A stretch of 64,000 nucleotides of DNA from Lathyrus oleraceus (GCF_024323335.1 NC_066581.1:444689816-444753815), one strand, 5' to 3'; shown: positions 1-13,293, numbered from the stretch's first letter. Notes: generated from the sequence alone by a model not told the origin. Numbers and translations are program-made.

Positions 1-1110
1 TCTTTCACAAGGATAAGGCATCTTCAACTCCAAAGCTCTCTTCTTCACCCAAAAAGTGTAAGCTTTCAAAGCCACACAATTGCACGGATCATGCTCATAT
101 CTTCCTTTCCTATGCACATTATGCCAAGCATGCACAATCTTCTTCTTCAAATGTTGGGGATCTTTACCCTCTTGATAGAAAAAACCTTCTAACAAAGTGT
201 TATTAGGTTTGTCTCTCAAGGGGAACACAAGTTGACGACGAGCCAAAGCAGGGTTGTAGTTAATTCCTCCTTGTGTACCAATGAGAGGCACATTAGAGAA
301 TTCACCACAACTATCAATAATCTCCAAACTACTTAAAGACGGATCATACCAAACTATATCATCATAAGGGAGAGACATAAGTCTCTGGGACCACCTTAGA
401 CATTGTTTGTTCTCCACAAAAGTAGGTGTCTGAGGCAAGTGTGAAATAAACCACTTGTACAGAAGAGGAATGAAACAAACAATCGTTACACCATCCTTAG
501 AATTCCTTAGATGCAAAGAGAAATACATATCACCCTATAAAGTAGGCATAGGATTCCCAATCAAGAAAAGTCTAATGGCGTTAACATCAACAAAACCGTC
601 AATGTTAGGGAACAAAGCTAATCCATAAATGTGCAACACAAAGATAGCTTCAAAAGCATCCACACTACCGGCTTGAGCAAAAGCAGTAGCTTCCCTGATG
701 AGGAAATCAGATGGAAACCCAAACAATCCTCCTTTCTTCACCCAATGAGCCTCTATCTCAGACTTCTTTAAGTGAAGAGCTTCAGCAATAATATTAGATT
801 GGGGAATCTCCTCAAACCCACTAAAAGGCATTTTACTAGAAACAGGTATCCCTATAAGATGAGAATACTCCTCCAATGTAGGCACAAGCTGGAAATCTGG
901 GAAAGTGAAACAGCGGTAGAGAGGAGCATAGAATTGCACTAGCAAACTCAAAAGTCCTTCAACCACATCAGCAGACAAGATGGACAAAAGCTTCCCATGG
1001 CTTTGTTTGAAGTCCAAGGGATCTAATATAAAAGATGATAGCTTCCTTAACTCTTTCAATTCGGGACATCTGAAACTGTACTTCTTATTGTTCCTTCGTC
1101 CATAATCCAT
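1..1110 (-). pseudogene. Element A ORF1 (extra ORF upstream of gag), one internal stop, runs off the window
   Basis: This is the extra ORF that Ogre-type elements carry between the primer site and gag; its biochemical role is not established. It resembles the plant-mobile-domain/DUF7745-like proteins found in legume repeats (family recall, no search run). The start is the ATG at 1108-1110, where the opening residues MDYGRRN match the homologous starts in B and D. The frame is open to the left edge except for one TAG at 535-537; B has TTG there, so this is a T-to-A nonsense change. Blocks shared with the other copies include LKELRKLSS, LLSLLVQFY, RCFTF, FGFPSDFLI and DSCGEF. The C-terminal coiled-coil part lies outside the window. 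High confidence as an Ogre ORF1; low confidence on function. Confidence 0.85.
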
Positions 1111-1953
1111 GGTCTGAAAATATTTGCAAATAATACCTCAGTTCCTTGAAATTTTCGTGTGATGAATGTTATGATGCGCATGAATGCATGAATGCAACAA
1201 TCACAAATAAAGGATCACACACAAGGCAAACAAAGGTCAAGGGATGAATCAAGTCATTGTCAGGATCAATAATCCATTTTGGTGGATTATGGTTTACACC
1301 TTATCGACACCAAAGTTCCATTGATATTGACAAGACTTTATTGGACCAACCAAGAATCAAGGGTTTGTTGCAAGTCACGAGCATGGAGTCTGGGTAAGAA
1401 CCATCCCAAAGGAGTGAACTAAGGATAAAAACCTGTAGATCATGTTCTAAAAAGTTCCCAGAGTCTTAATTCCATCTATCGGATATTACAGGTTAAGATG
1501 ACTGACTCATCAACCCATAATATTCTCAAGAGAAACTCGTTTGAGTGTAGTATCGCGTAACAACTGTTATCAAGTCTACACTTGAACAGTTTCCGCACTA
1601 CATCCTAAATAGGCCAAGAGGGGGTAAGTGTTCTACGGTCCTCAGCTTCTCGGACCCATATTAGAGATAGTAATGCCTAACCACAAATACTTATGTGACA
1701 TTTCCAAATCCAAAAGAGTCTCCACTGAGCAGCTGGATCTCAAGCCAACTTGTTAGGGACTACTCCACACAAGTCGAACATGACTATACCATCCTCCTAT
1801 CTTAATTTCACTCAAGTTCGGGTTAGATCTTATGTCACCACTTAGAGATCACCAAGCACAACAAGCAGATTATATCACACATACATATATACAAACATCA
1901 CATATATACAAATATATACACACAAAAAGTAGGCTAAACCCATTGGAGACTAC
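1111..1953 (-). other. Untranslated leader of element A
   Basis: This spacer lies between the primer-binding site and ORF1 of element A. It aligns along its length with 18315-19157 in element B. I see no coding potential; the short open frame around 1832-2056 crosses the primer site and the LTR end and is not a gene. Confidence 0.75.
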
Positions 1954-1971
1954 TCCCCAGCAGAGTCGCCA
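1954..1971 (-). other. Primer-binding site of element A (exact)
   Basis: On the minus strand it reads TGGCGACTCTGCTGGGGA, 9 nt downstream of the LTR end. It begins with TGG as expected for pairing with a tRNA 3' CCA end. This is the primer-site sequence known for Ogre elements and attributed to tRNA-Arg. It is identical to the site in E (61065-61082). Confidence 0.9.
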
Positions 1972-4720
1972 CTTAATTTCTGTAGCGGAAATTCATGATC
2001 ATCAAGCTATGGATAATTGTAGTGGGAAATTGTTAATCAAGCTATTGACAAGCTAGAGATCAAATAACAAGAGTCGCCGTCGTGCTTTTATTGTTTCCAA
2101 GGAAAAAGGGAAAAAGTACGAACAAAACCTAAAAGTAAGAAGTTTTCAAATCAAAACTAATAAAAAGTTAGAGATCACAGGTAAGGGGGTTGATTACACA
2201 GAGGGAAGGTGTTAGCACCCAAAGTGTCCTAGGTACTCATAGGGAACCCTTTTTGTGTGCGTATGTACTTGGTATAAAGTGATGTTTACAAACAAATAGA
2301 ATAAGGGAATGAGAAAATAATTTATTAATTATATTTTTGTGTTTGACAAGACCTTCGGTCTTGTGCCTACATACCAACATAAAAATGAGGGATCAAAACC
2401 TCGTAGTTCGTGATACAAATTTCAAAGTGGAAGCATTGTTTTTAACAAAAATTATATTTGAAAGGCACAACGGCCTAAAAATGGTTCGAATGAGTTAGTT
2501 CTTTTTGGCATTTTTGAAAGTTTAAGTCAAGTACAGTTAAGTCTATTTACAAATTTGATTTAAGAAAATAAGTTTGAAAATGCAATGGCATAAGGCCAAA
2601 GTTTCTTTTTTTTTTCAAAAGTGGTCAAAGTTTAGAACAAAAGTAGTTCACACAAAGAAGATTTTGAAAAATGGAGGGAGAGATTTTGAAATTAAATAAA
2701 TGGGGAGAAGATGAAGAGACTACCTTATGTACAAAATTAAAAGTTTAGAGTTTAAAAGATCTGACCAAATGGGTAGCAATCCAATAGACAAGAATATCAA
2801 TAGAAACCCAGAGTTCCCTTGGACTTTTAGAATCAAGCAACACACAAATGCACAATTATATTATCTTGAAGAGCAAGACATCAAATAAAGATGGCCACAT
2901 CTAAGCTTAACCATTCCATGATCTTCTCCAAAATAGCCCATGAAACAGATGAATTCCATAAGTCACAGGTTCATGACAACAACTTCACAATGATCATGTT
3001 TAAGATGAATTTAGAGATGTCTTCAAAGATGTATCAGATGTATTTGAAATTGCAAGCACTTGGTTCTTCAGCATGTTGGCATTAGCCAAGTCCTTTAGCT
3101 CAGGAAGGTTTCCTAGATTCTATGTCCCTTAGTCCAAGATCAAGCCAACAGTCCACACAAACGTTTTTTAGGATTTTTGTTGTTATTATGTATATTAATG
3201 GTCAAAGACCACACAAACAAGCAAAGTATACACAAGAAAAATATATCACACAATATGGTCCAAGTGGACAACGTGAAAATTGCATTAACATAAACAATTA
3301 GAATGATATGAACAATGGCATATGAAATAGAGTGCTAAAAGTAAATTGCATTAAAGTAAAAGCTTGAAATTAAAAGTTAGTAGTTAATTGGTTAGAAGTT
3401 AGTATTGTTTTCCTTTGGCTTTTCATTTCAGGACATTCTTTGGAGAACACTCAACCCACTTATCACAAGCATGAATCCTTGGCCAAAACATCTTCCAAAG
3501 GAAGGAAAGAAGGCCAAGTTTCCATACAATACCATAAAAGAGGGGAGACTTACAATCTCACTAACTAGAATGCTTATGCCTTTTATGTCATAAATTTAGC
3601 GCTATGTTAAGCAATCATAATTGGACTTATGTAGAAGTCACAACTACTTGAGGCCGGGCAATAGAATTTTGGTGTTAATGCATGTTAAAGACATAGTATA
3701 ATGGAATATGCTCATGAAACATACCACACACAAAAAGAATATGCAAAAAGGTGTGGCCTTATCTCATCCACGCTCATGTCAATTTTTCAATCAACTAGCA
3801 TTAGGACTTTGAGATATCATAGGCCAAATGAGAGAAATGCATGAGGAAAGGGAATAAGATGAAGTGGGAGGGGAATAGATCAAAACACAAATTGGTCAAA
3901 GGAGGACTTTTACCAAATTAATATCATCCATTCATTTTGGGAGATGGAATATACATTCCATCAATCCCCTAAATCCAATGATATTAATTTGACAAAGTCA
4001 AATCAGCCTTGACCAAGGCCCAACAACAAGAGTCAAATATAAACAAGTCATCACAATTGGTCAACAATTTTTTTGTGGCATTTATTCAAATTAAAAAATA
4101 CTAAAATAGTGCATTTAAATTAAATATGGTTTGTCCAATTCCTAAAATCTCATCAAAACACCAAAGAAATGACCATGAGATTTATCATAGGTCAAAGAAG
4201 GTCAAAGGACCTTGGATAAAAAATTTCATAAATTTTGGACATTTAAAAATATTTATTAACAATTAAAAACAAATGAAAAATAAATTAATTCATGAAAAAC
4301 ATTAATAATGATCCAAAAAATAATTTTAATTCAGAATATGGAAGAGAAAAATATTTGAAATTTTTTGGTGAAAGTCCCATATTTTTTGGATCAATATTGA
4401 ATTTAATACAAATTATTAAAAATAATGCAATTAAAATGAAAATTTAAATATCAGAAAAAACTAGGACCACTTGATCTCCCTCATTAATTGAGGTGGAAGA
4501 TCAAGTGGCTAGAAACACGTGTTCCACCGTGCACATGAGTCAGCGTGCAATAGGAAAGGTATTCAAAAGGAACGAACCAGATTAAAAAAAATGAGATGGA
4601 TCCTATGGTTGTGAGAGATGCCAACAGATCGCCGGAGCTGTAGCTCCGGTCTTCTTCTTCGGTGGACCTCACCGGAATGGTCCACCATCAACCATCACCA
4701 AAATTAAAAACAAGGACATG

Positions 4721-4723
4721 ATT
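4721..4723. other. Empty (pre-insertion) site for the CACTA transposon
   Basis: The trinucleotide ATT here sits between GGACATG and TCAAAGT. In the B LTR the same flanks are separated by the CACTA element, with ATT on both sides. This LTR keeps the unoccupied state. Confidence 0.9.
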
Positions 4724-5203
4724 TCAAAGTAAAAATGGCACTGAGTTCGAATTTGGCCTCAATTCACTCTAACTCCAAGTATATTGACAGATACATGGAG
4801 TTGAAATTTGAGGTACATGAACTGAGTTGTTTCGATTTGGCCTCAAAACAACTAAATCTTCTTGCCTACATTGGTAGGACTTCAGACAACCAAGGAATCA
4901 CTAGAATTAAGCAAGAATTTGAGAGAATCGAAGAGATCAAATTTTCTTGAAAATACCTTCAATGGAGGTCTGGATTCAACTGATCTTCATCTTGTTTGTG
5001 CTTGATCTCACTCTACTTGCTTGCAGAAGAAGGATTGAATGCTTACAAGGTTGTGGATTCTTGAAGATTTGAATTTCAAAACTGTGGAAATTCAACCTCA
5101 AATTCAAATGAATTTATCAGGTTTATCCTTTGCAAAGTGAGGGTTAAAGATGGGGGATCAAAGCTAGCACGAATGTGTCCTAATTGCTGAGCATATGAGG
5201 CTT

Positions 5204-5211
5204 TATTTATA
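5204..5211 (-). promoter_or_regulatory. Putative LTR TATA box
   Basis: TATAAATA on the element strand, about 1.5 kb from the LTR start. It is preserved at the matching place in the LTRs of B (27360-27367) and C (31543-31550). Conservation among diverged copies supports it as the promoter and implies a long R-U5 of about 3.2 kb; the start site itself cannot be read from the sequence. Confidence 0.6.
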
Positions 5212-6727
5212 GATGAAACCATTGATATTTGCACACTTGAAATCAATTTCCAAATTTGGTCATTGATGATGCATGGGTGCATGGGCGCGCATAGGCCCAT
5301 AAAATCATTGCGATAAGTCCACAAATGAATGTTAGATAGTCTGAATTCAGCTTGGATTGCAAGGCAAGTGTGCATTTGGATTTGAAGTTTGATCCTTGCC
5401 AAGTGATGTCACCATGTTCATGCCATGTGCAACATATGCATTCCTTGTCCACAACGAATGAATTTGAGGTCTTTCGAAAGGTGAGATCAAGAGAAACAAC
5501 TTTCATGTTGAACACATTTTCATTTGGATCTTGGAACTTGGAGAAATTTGAGGTGGAAGTTTGGAAATTTTTGACATATCAAATTTTTTCTAAGTGTCAA
5601 GCCATATGTCTCAATATTCCACCTTGCTTAACTTTTTATATGAGATTCAAATGATAAATGTGTCTTCATCAAAGTTGTAGTTCTCTCAAAGACCTTCAAA
5701 ATGGTCACCAATTTCATATCATTTGGATTAAAATGATAGAGTTATGCATTTTTGAAGTTCGGAAAAATCACTTGATCAATGGTATAGGCCAAATGTGACC
5801 TATAATGTATCCTCACATCACATGCTCAAAAAAGTTGAATTAGCTCCCACTCATAAAATAAAAGTTAAAGTAGACATATTGAATTTGATTGTGCAACTTG
5901 GAAATCTTTCATCTCATAAAAATTGAGCAAGTTATGGCCTTGGTAAGTTGACTTTCAAATTAGGGTTTAGAAAAAATGACCTATAATGTTTCAACATAGA
6001 AAATGATTTTCAAAGTAAAACTAGCTCAAGGTCTCGACCTGAAAGTTGTTTGGAATGTCATCTAGAGTAAGTTTTCTCTTGGAATCATTTTCAAATGGTG
6101 AAAATTGTAGGAGATTGGGTCTAGGGAGACTCAGTTTTGATTAGATCAGTCCATTTGGCCAACCACCATCAACCAACGTGCTAACTTCCAATTCTCTTGA
6201 CTTTCTTGGCTCATGGTAGATCATATATGCATAAGATGATGAATTTTTAAGTGTCCCTTGAGAAATTTGATCAAATGCTGAGATAGCTTGTTGGAGAAGT
6301 TACTTAAGATACCTAGTCAAACTAGGGTTTCCAAGGCAAATCACCCTTACACTCTTGAAGAGAACTTGATCAATATAACATGTAGAGAACATTGGGACTC
6401 ATATATGATGCTCATAACCACTCTTGGATCAATTCTTGGTTGTGCTCTTTGTTCATGAGGGTCTCAAACCCTATATGTGAACATGATGAATCAATGAGAG
6501 CATGCCCTTCCTACAAAAGAGTTAGGCAAATGCAAAGACATATTTTTGATATTTTGGTTAGTGAAATGATAAAATACAAGTATGATACAATCACAAAGTG
6601 CTTGGTGATCTCTCCCAAAATAAACCCAATGAAAATGGGGTAAGGAGGATGCCAAGATATGATCCCAATGCTAATGCTTTTGATGGAATTGCATGAGGGA
6701 TCCTAGGGTCAAAATTGGGGTCTTACA

Positions 6728-6745
6728 ACTATCCCTATTTAAGGA
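6728..6745 (-). other. Putative polypurine tract region of element B
   Basis: This lies immediately upstream of the 3' LTR on the element strand and reads TCCTTAAATAGGGATAGT. E has the related CTTAAATAGGGGCATC at the same place. The G-run is damaged in B (GGGATAG for GGGGCAT). The assignment rests on position. Confidence 0.5.
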
Positions 6746-7290
6746 AATTCTAACTGAGGAGGCAAAGGTTAAAGTCTTCATGTCGACTTAGTAGAATGGG
6801 CTTAAATAACAATATATAGAAACAAATTTTGGTCCCTAAGAGACCTCATGTTGCAAATGGTATGAATGGAAAAGTTAATGATTTGTGGGGAAATATTGCC
6901 ACAAAGGAAAAAGAAATCAGAGTGACCGAAAATCCGTAGGAGCACAATGCATTCCGTAAGGAAAACTCATTGGGGAGATAAAGACTCTGGGAAAAAAGAC
7001 GTTATGCGTAGGCCAGGCTACGACTTAAAACTGCTGGCAGACTAGAGGAATTCCACACAAACATGGAAAAGACTAAGACAGGGAACCAACATCATCTGCA
7101 GGGGATACAAGTAAGTCAGGATAAAACTAAAATACTCGACTCATGTAGGAAAAGCGATTTCACTAAGGAAATGCGCACTCAACTCAACAGGGGATGAAAT
7201 AAACTTCAACGCAGGAGGAGTAGAAATCTATTATCTACTACCTATTACTGGGTAAAGAGATAATAAAGATCTGACAGAGAGAACATCCGT

Positions 7291-8074
7291 CATCGGTTAG
7301 GATGAACATATCAAGGATGACTGGCAGAGGACCACCGGGAGGGAGTATTCATTACCGGTTACTAGGTAAGAATAGCCTTGTTGGGGAAAACTGCAGAAAA
7401 ATAGGATTTACAACTACCAGTTACTGGGCAGAAGACCAAGGGTGAGAGTATCCGTCATCGGTTAGGATGAACATATCAAGGATAAACTCAATAGGGAAGA
7501 AAATCCGTCACCGGTTAAGATGAACATATCAAGGATAGACTTGCCTGGAAATGTCAAGAAGGATACCCATCATCGGTTAGGATGAACATATCAAGGATAT
7601 ACCAACTGAACAAAAACGGTAGGAATTACATCTATCGAAAACTAGATAGAGAACCGTCGAAGAGAAAATCTATCACCGGTTAGGATGAACATGTCAAGGA
7701 TTAACTTTGCGAGGGGACAAAGTAGGATTTACAACTACCGGTTACAGGGTAGAAGATCAATCAAAGATAAAATCTGTCACCGGTTAAGATGAACATATCA
7801 AGGATAGACTCTTAAAAGGGGATAAAGTGGGATTTACAACTACCGATTACTGGGTAGAAAACCACAAAGAGAAGAAAACCCGTCATCGGTTAAGATGAAC
7901 ATATCAAGGATTAACTCTCTGAGGAACAAAATAGGGATTACAACTACCTTTTTACTAGGTAGAATACCAAAAATGAGAATATCCATCATCGGATAAAGTG
8001 AACATATCAAGGATAGACTCAAGCAGGGGAAAGAAAGATATCCGTCACCGATTAGGATGAACATATCAAGGATA
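7291..8074 (-). repeat. Tandem repeat array in the element B 3' UTR (about 103-106 bp period)
   Basis: Nine copies of a core containing GGTTAGGATGAACATATCAA (with small changes) start at 7291, 7456, 7509, 7571, 7674, 7778, 7884, 7987 and 8046 on the plus strand. Four successive intervals are 103-106 bp and others are 53-62 bp, which suggests a composite repeat made of about two half-units. A second recurring motif, ACTACCGGTTACTGGGTAGA, lies between cores. Confidence 0.85.
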
Positions 8075-9655
8075 TACTTGTTGGGGAATAGATCCACTAT
8101 GGACTCTACTGCGGAGAAAAATAAGGGTACTTTTGTCGGGTATTGGGCAAGAAGTAATAAACTGCAAACTAAGAAGAATATTACCAGTTATTGGGTAATA
8201 GACTCTTAGGGGACCAAAATATCTATCTAGGTAAGAGTTAGAAATAAACAATCAATCAAGATTCAACCTAATGAGGACATAACCCAAGGGGAGTGATTCC
8301 ATCCAAAAATCTACTGGAGAGGAAACTGAAATAACAACCATCCACGAGGAAACAAACTCAGTGGGGAAACGGAGAAAGGTTAAAGTCTTTCTGCTTAAGG
8401 GCCTTACATTCTACAATTGAAGAAGAACAAATACCAGGTTTGGTATGGGGATAAAATACCGCCATAACAGAGAATAAGAATCTCAAACAAATCCAATATG
8501 GAGTTGTAGGATATGTAAATTATGAAATTATACGAATGTATATGTATATGTATATATGATGATTATGCTGACAAAATGAACACAAAGGATACAAAGGTGT
8601 CGCAAATAATTTGAACCACCGGTACAATCCTCAGTCAATCCACAAAATATGGAGACAAGTGCTGGAGAACAGAGAGATCAACATCCCAAAGGTTCAACAC
8701 CATAAAAATGGGAGACAACCCTACAAAGAAATATCATAACAAAAGCTGCTCAGAAAGAAGGAGGAAATCTGAAGGGGAGCAAGTTGAATAGCGATTGGTT
8801 GGGAAACCAAAGCGATCCACTGGGGAAGATCAACCCTGCTGAGGAAATACGAACTTTGCTGGAGAAGGTAGAAACTCTATCGGGGAACACAACACATCGT
8901 AGGGTATCTGAATCAACCAAATCAACTAGGGACAAGGAAAGAAATTCCACTGAGGGTCGAACACTGTACCGAGGAACTGAATCAACACTAATGTATAGGG
9001 ATACCCGAAGGGTTAACTGCTTGGGGAACCTCTGATGCTTCACACTTAAGGACTTGTTATCCATTGATATGCTATTGATATTCATTTCCACTTGCTTTGG
9101 AAAAATTCTTGCTTTTATATATTAAACAAAACTTGATTTTGATTTAAAAAATTTAATTTCAAAATGATCGTAATAAAATTTAAAACTATTGGCTGAAGTA
9201 AATAAGAGTAGAAACAATTTGGATAAAAGCTCAACTTTATTTAATAGGATGGTAGTCTGTAAATGACAAGACTCCATAGATTTTTACAAAGTTGAAAATG
9301 GTAATTTACATGGAAAAGGGTTACATTGAATACAAATGATCCTTAATCCTTCTACCAACACTTGATATCCACTGTGCTCTTGGCCACTGCTGGGGTGATG
9401 AATCGATGTTAACCCTTGTGCTCAAACAAGCCTTCAAAACACTGAAGATCAGCATATGCGGTTACTTGCCATAATCCCTAATTTTTGCATAAGTTTCCCC
9501 AAGGTAGGGTACTCAACTTATCGGGAAATTCTTTCTGTTTTATGTCTCTAATTTTAGCCTGGGTCACCCTTTCGGGTTTTCAATCCACCGAGACACTCAT
9601 TTTTGCCAAAGTCGCCCTTTCGGGTTTTCAACTTAGCAAGTTGTTCTTTTATTTT

Positions 9656-12600
9656 TTAGGCGAAGTATTTCTTGACTGCATCTGCGTTCACAGGACGAGT
9701 GAACTCTTCACCATCCAATGTTGTAAGAATCAATGCACCGCCTGAAAAGGCTCTCTTAACAACATATGGGCCTTCATAATTAGGAGTCCATTTTCCCCTA
9801 GAATCTGGCTTGAACGTCAAAATCTTTTTGAACACAAGGTCACCTTCTCCGAACACTCGAGGTCTGACCTTCTTATCAAAAGCTTTCTTCATTCTCTGCT
9901 GATATAATTGACCATGACAGATGGCAGTTAATCTCTTCTCTTCAATTAAATTCAGCTCATCAAACCTGGTCTGACACCATTCAACCTCAGTCAACTTGGT
10001 TTCCATGAGCATACACAATGAAGGAATCTTAACCTCTACGGGGGGGCACTTCTTCCATACCATATACAAGAGAGAAAGGGGTTGCCCTTATTGAAGTGCA
10101 GACGGATGTACGATACCCATGCAAAGCAAAAGGGAGCATCTCATGCCAATCCTTGTACGTTACGACCATCTTTTGGATAATCTTCTTAATGTTCTTATTC
10201 GCAAATTTAACAACCCCATTCATCTTGGGTCTGTAGTGAGAAGAATTATGATGTGCAATCTTGAAGTCCTTGCAAAGAGCTTCCACCATATTGTTATTCA
10301 AGTTCGATCCATTATTAGTAATGATCTTACTTGGCACACCATAATGGCATATGATCTGATTCTTGATAAACCTTACAACAACTTGCTTGGTCACATTTGC
10401 ATATGATGCCGCCTCGACCCATTTTGTGAAGTAGTCAATTGCCACTAAAATGAAACAATGTCCATTCGAAGCTTTGGGCTCAATCATCCCAATCATATCA
10501 ATTCCCCACATGGAGAAGGGCCATAGGGAAGAGATAACATTCAATAGTGTCGGAGGAACATGAATTTTATCGGCATAAATTTGACACTCGTGGCACTTCA
10601 TCACAAATTTACAACAATTAGATTCCATTGTCCATTGGAATGAGTACCAAAGGAACCTTCATGCACTTCAGTCATCAACAAGTCTACTTCGTGTCTATCC
10701 ACCCATTTGAGCAAAACCATGTCGAAGTGTCTCTTGTACAATATATCACCATTCAAGTAGAAATTATCGGATAATCTTCTCAAACTCTTCTTATCTTTCA
10801 AATATGCCCCAGGCGGGTAAATCTGACTTTGGAGGAAACATTTGATGTCGTAATACCACGACTTCTCGTCTTTAATTTCTTCAACAGCAAACACATGAGC
10901 TGGCAGATCAAGACGCATCACAGATAAATTGGGAACTTCATTCCAATACTTCACTACAATCATTGATGCCAACGTTGCAAGAGCATCTTCCATTCGGTTC
11001 TCATCTCGAGGGATATGATAAAATTCCACCTTTGTAAAGAAAGTTGAAATCCACCTTTGATTTGTCTCCCATGAACCTTTGATCTGATTCACAACCAAAG
11101 CCAAATCACCGAAGGCATCCAAATACTTTATTCTGAGATTCATGGCCTCTTCGAGCCCCATAATGCAAGCTTCATATTCTGCCATGTTGTTTGTACACTT
11201 GAAAGTCAATCTAGCTGTAAATGGTAGATGCGTGCCTTGAGTAGTAATAATCACTGCCCCAATGCCATTTCCATATTGATTAACAGCTCCATCAAATAAC
11301 ATGCACCAACGGGAACCAGGTTCTGGCCCTTCTTCAAGCAATGGTTCATCACAATCTTTCATTTTCAAGTACAAAATCTTTTCATTAGGAAAGTCATACT
11401 ACACTGACTGATAAGCTTCAATCGGTTGGTGAGCCAAATGGTCAGCCAAGATACTACCTTTGATTGCTTTCTGAGATAAGTATTCGATATCATACTCCAT
11501 GACAACATCTGCCAACGGGAAATCCTCTTAGTTAAAACAGGCTTCTCAAATATATACCTGATTGGATCCATTTTGGATATCAACCAAGTGGTATGATTCA
11601 ACATATACTGACGTAGACGCTTAGCAGCCTAAGCCAATGTGCAACAAGTTTTCTCAAGCCTAGAATACCGAGTCTCACAGTTGGTGAACTTCTTACCGAG
11701 GTAGTAAATTGCAAATTCTTTCTTTCCATTCTCATCTTGCTGACCAAGAACACAACCCATACTATCTTCTAGAACAATCAAATACATGATCAACGGTCTT
11801 CTTTCAATAAGAGGAGACAAAATTGGAGGCTCAAGCAGATATTCCTTGATACTGTCAAAAGCTTTCTAACAGTCTTCGGTCCAATCACAAGACTGATTTT
11901 TCGAAGAAGCTTGAATATAGGTGCACATGTGGCAGTCATGTGGGAAATGAATCTGGAAATATAATTCAAACGGCCGAGAAAACCTCTGACTTGCTTCTCA
12001 ATTTTGGGCGCAGGCATCTCTTGTATTGCTTTGACCTTGGCAGGATCAACTTCAATACCTTTCTCGCTGACAATAAAGCCCAACAACTTACCAGAACGAA
12101 CACCAAAAGTACACTTACTGGGATTCAAGCGGAGTTTATACTTCCTCAAGCGCTGGAATAGCTTCAACAAATGCTCAACATTTTCCTCTTCATCAATTGT
12201 TTTAGCAATCATATCATCGACATAAACTTCAATCTCTTTATGCATCATATCATGAAAAAGAGTAGTCATTTCTCTCTTGTAAGTCGCACCAGCATTCTTT
12301 AGACCGAAAGGCATCACTCTATAATAGAATGTTCCCCAGGGTGTAATGAATGTGGTCTTTTTCATATCTTCGGGTGCCATATTGATCTGATTATATTCGT
12401 GAAATCCATCCATAAACGAAAAGACATTGAATTTAGCAGTATTGTCTACCAACATATCAATGTGTGGCAGAGGGAAATCATCTTTCAGACTGGCTTTATT
12501 CAAATATCTATAATTGACACACATGCGGAATTTTCCATCTTTCTTCGGCACAAGCACAATATTGACCACCCATTGCAGATACTCAAATGTCACAAGGAGA

Positions 12601-13041
12601 CCGATATCAATCTACTTCTGCACTTCCTCTTTCATCTTCACAGCCATATCAGGATGCGTTCTTCTCAACTTCTTCTTGACTGGTAGGCATTCTGGCTTCA
12701 ACGGCAATCTATGCTCCACAATCTCATAATCTAAACCAGGCATGTCTTGATAGGACCAAGAAAACACATTTGGATACTCTCGAAGAAGATCAATCAACCC
12801 CTTCTTAGCATCTGGACACAGTCGAGACCTAATCTTGACTTCCTTCACATCATCTTCGGAACCCAAGTTGACTAGCTCAATCTGCTTTTCAAATTGCTGA
12901 ATAATCTTTTCATCTTGCTCAAGAAGACGAGACAATTCATCACTCACTTCTACATCACTTTCCTCCTCGGCCTCAAACACAAGGAATTCAAAATTTGGAG
13001 AGGGAGAAGGATCATTGTATTTAATGGGGTTAGAAACTAAC
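9656..13041 (-). pseudogene. pol: Element B pol exon: reverse transcriptase, RNase H, integrase (degenerate)
   Basis: In order on the minus strand: an acidic linker, RT with the YVDD catalytic motif (EVYVDDMIAK), connection, RNase H (FDGAVNQYG, AEYEACIMG), zinc-binding integrase N-terminus (C-C-x-K...C-x-x-C part only), DDE core, and a C-terminal domain ending KKYFA at 9656. Lesions: TAG for CAG at 12612-12614, a 1-nt deletion after KLLRK (near 11900), TAG for Trp near 11629, a frameshift before RNase H, a deletion at the RNase H/integrase joint (near 10625), and another frameshift near 10050. The second integrase Asp is Asn (10314-10316) and the Glu is Lys (10206-10208). The exon begins at 13041 after the intron acceptor. 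Confidence 0.9.
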
Positions 13042-13293
13042 CTGCATAATGATTTGATATTTTGATTTTAGAGAAGTAAATTTGTGACCAAATATTATGC
13101 AGATGGATAATTATATTGTTTATTTATGTTTTTTGGGATTACCATTTTTAGAATAAGGCAAAAAGTATGAAATAAACATCAAAGATATGGATGAATAGAA
13201 TTAATTTTATTAATGATCAATTTAAATTGCCCAAACAATGTTCACTTCTCCCTTAGACATAGGAGAAGGATTTTAAAATGTAAAAGCAATTAC
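13042..13293 (-). other. Predicted spliced intron between pro and RT, element B (252 bp)
   Basis: The donor is GTAATT at 13293 and downwards. Its TAA (13292-13290) is the stop codon of gag-pro. The acceptor is ATTATGCAG ending at 13042. Splicing would remove the stop and join phase 2 to phase 2, entering the RT frame. Ogre elements are known to splice an intron at this position. C (33928-34179) and D (46085-46341) have the same design. Confidence 0.8.

Larger units (their letters stand above)
1981..6727 (-). repeat. Long terminal repeat shared by elements A (5' LTR) and B (3' LTR), 4747 bp
   Basis: On the element strand it starts TGTAAGACCCC (6727 downwards) and ends CCGCTACA (1981), with TG...CA termini. 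The internal end of B, with its polypurine-like tract, abuts it at 6728, and the primer site and ORF1 of A follow at 1971 and below. It therefore serves two elements at once. It aligns with the B 5' LTR (19185-28882) once the CACTA insertion is removed, at about 95% identity by eye over a 360-nt sample. Near the U5 end it has an extra segment of roughly 36 bp that repeats nearby sequence and is absent from B. Confidence 0.9.
6728..9655 (-). other. 3' untranslated region of element B
   Basis: This is a non-coding stretch of about 2.9 kb between integrase and the 3' LTR, a part of Tat-lineage elements known to vary fast. It holds the tandem array at 7291-8074. Both edges can be matched to the E 3' UTR: the LTR-proximal 150 bp, and the segment with repeated CCCTTTCGGGTTTTCAA next to the integrase stop. 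The middle is largely unalignable by eye. Confidence 0.75.

Noticed and set aside
1954..1971. Possible tRNA gene fragment
   Set aside because: It is the 18-nt primer-binding site of the retrotransposon; no cloverleaf flanks it.
4735..4950. Antisense open frame of 71 codons in LTR A, also open in LTR B (26890-27138)
   Set aside because: The two LTRs are about 95% identical, so shared openness is expected; the C copy has a stop at the third codon (31144 region). No domain recognised.
5076..5654. Overlapping open frames on both strands of LTR A (90-108 codons)
   Set aside because: They surround the TATA candidate and the proposed start of transcription; the sequence is regulatory LTR DNA and the frames are broken in LTR B and C.
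8750..9091. Open frames on both strands near 8.8-9.1 kb
   Set aside because: They lie in the 3' UTR of B between repeats and integrase, with no counterpart open frame in E and no domain.
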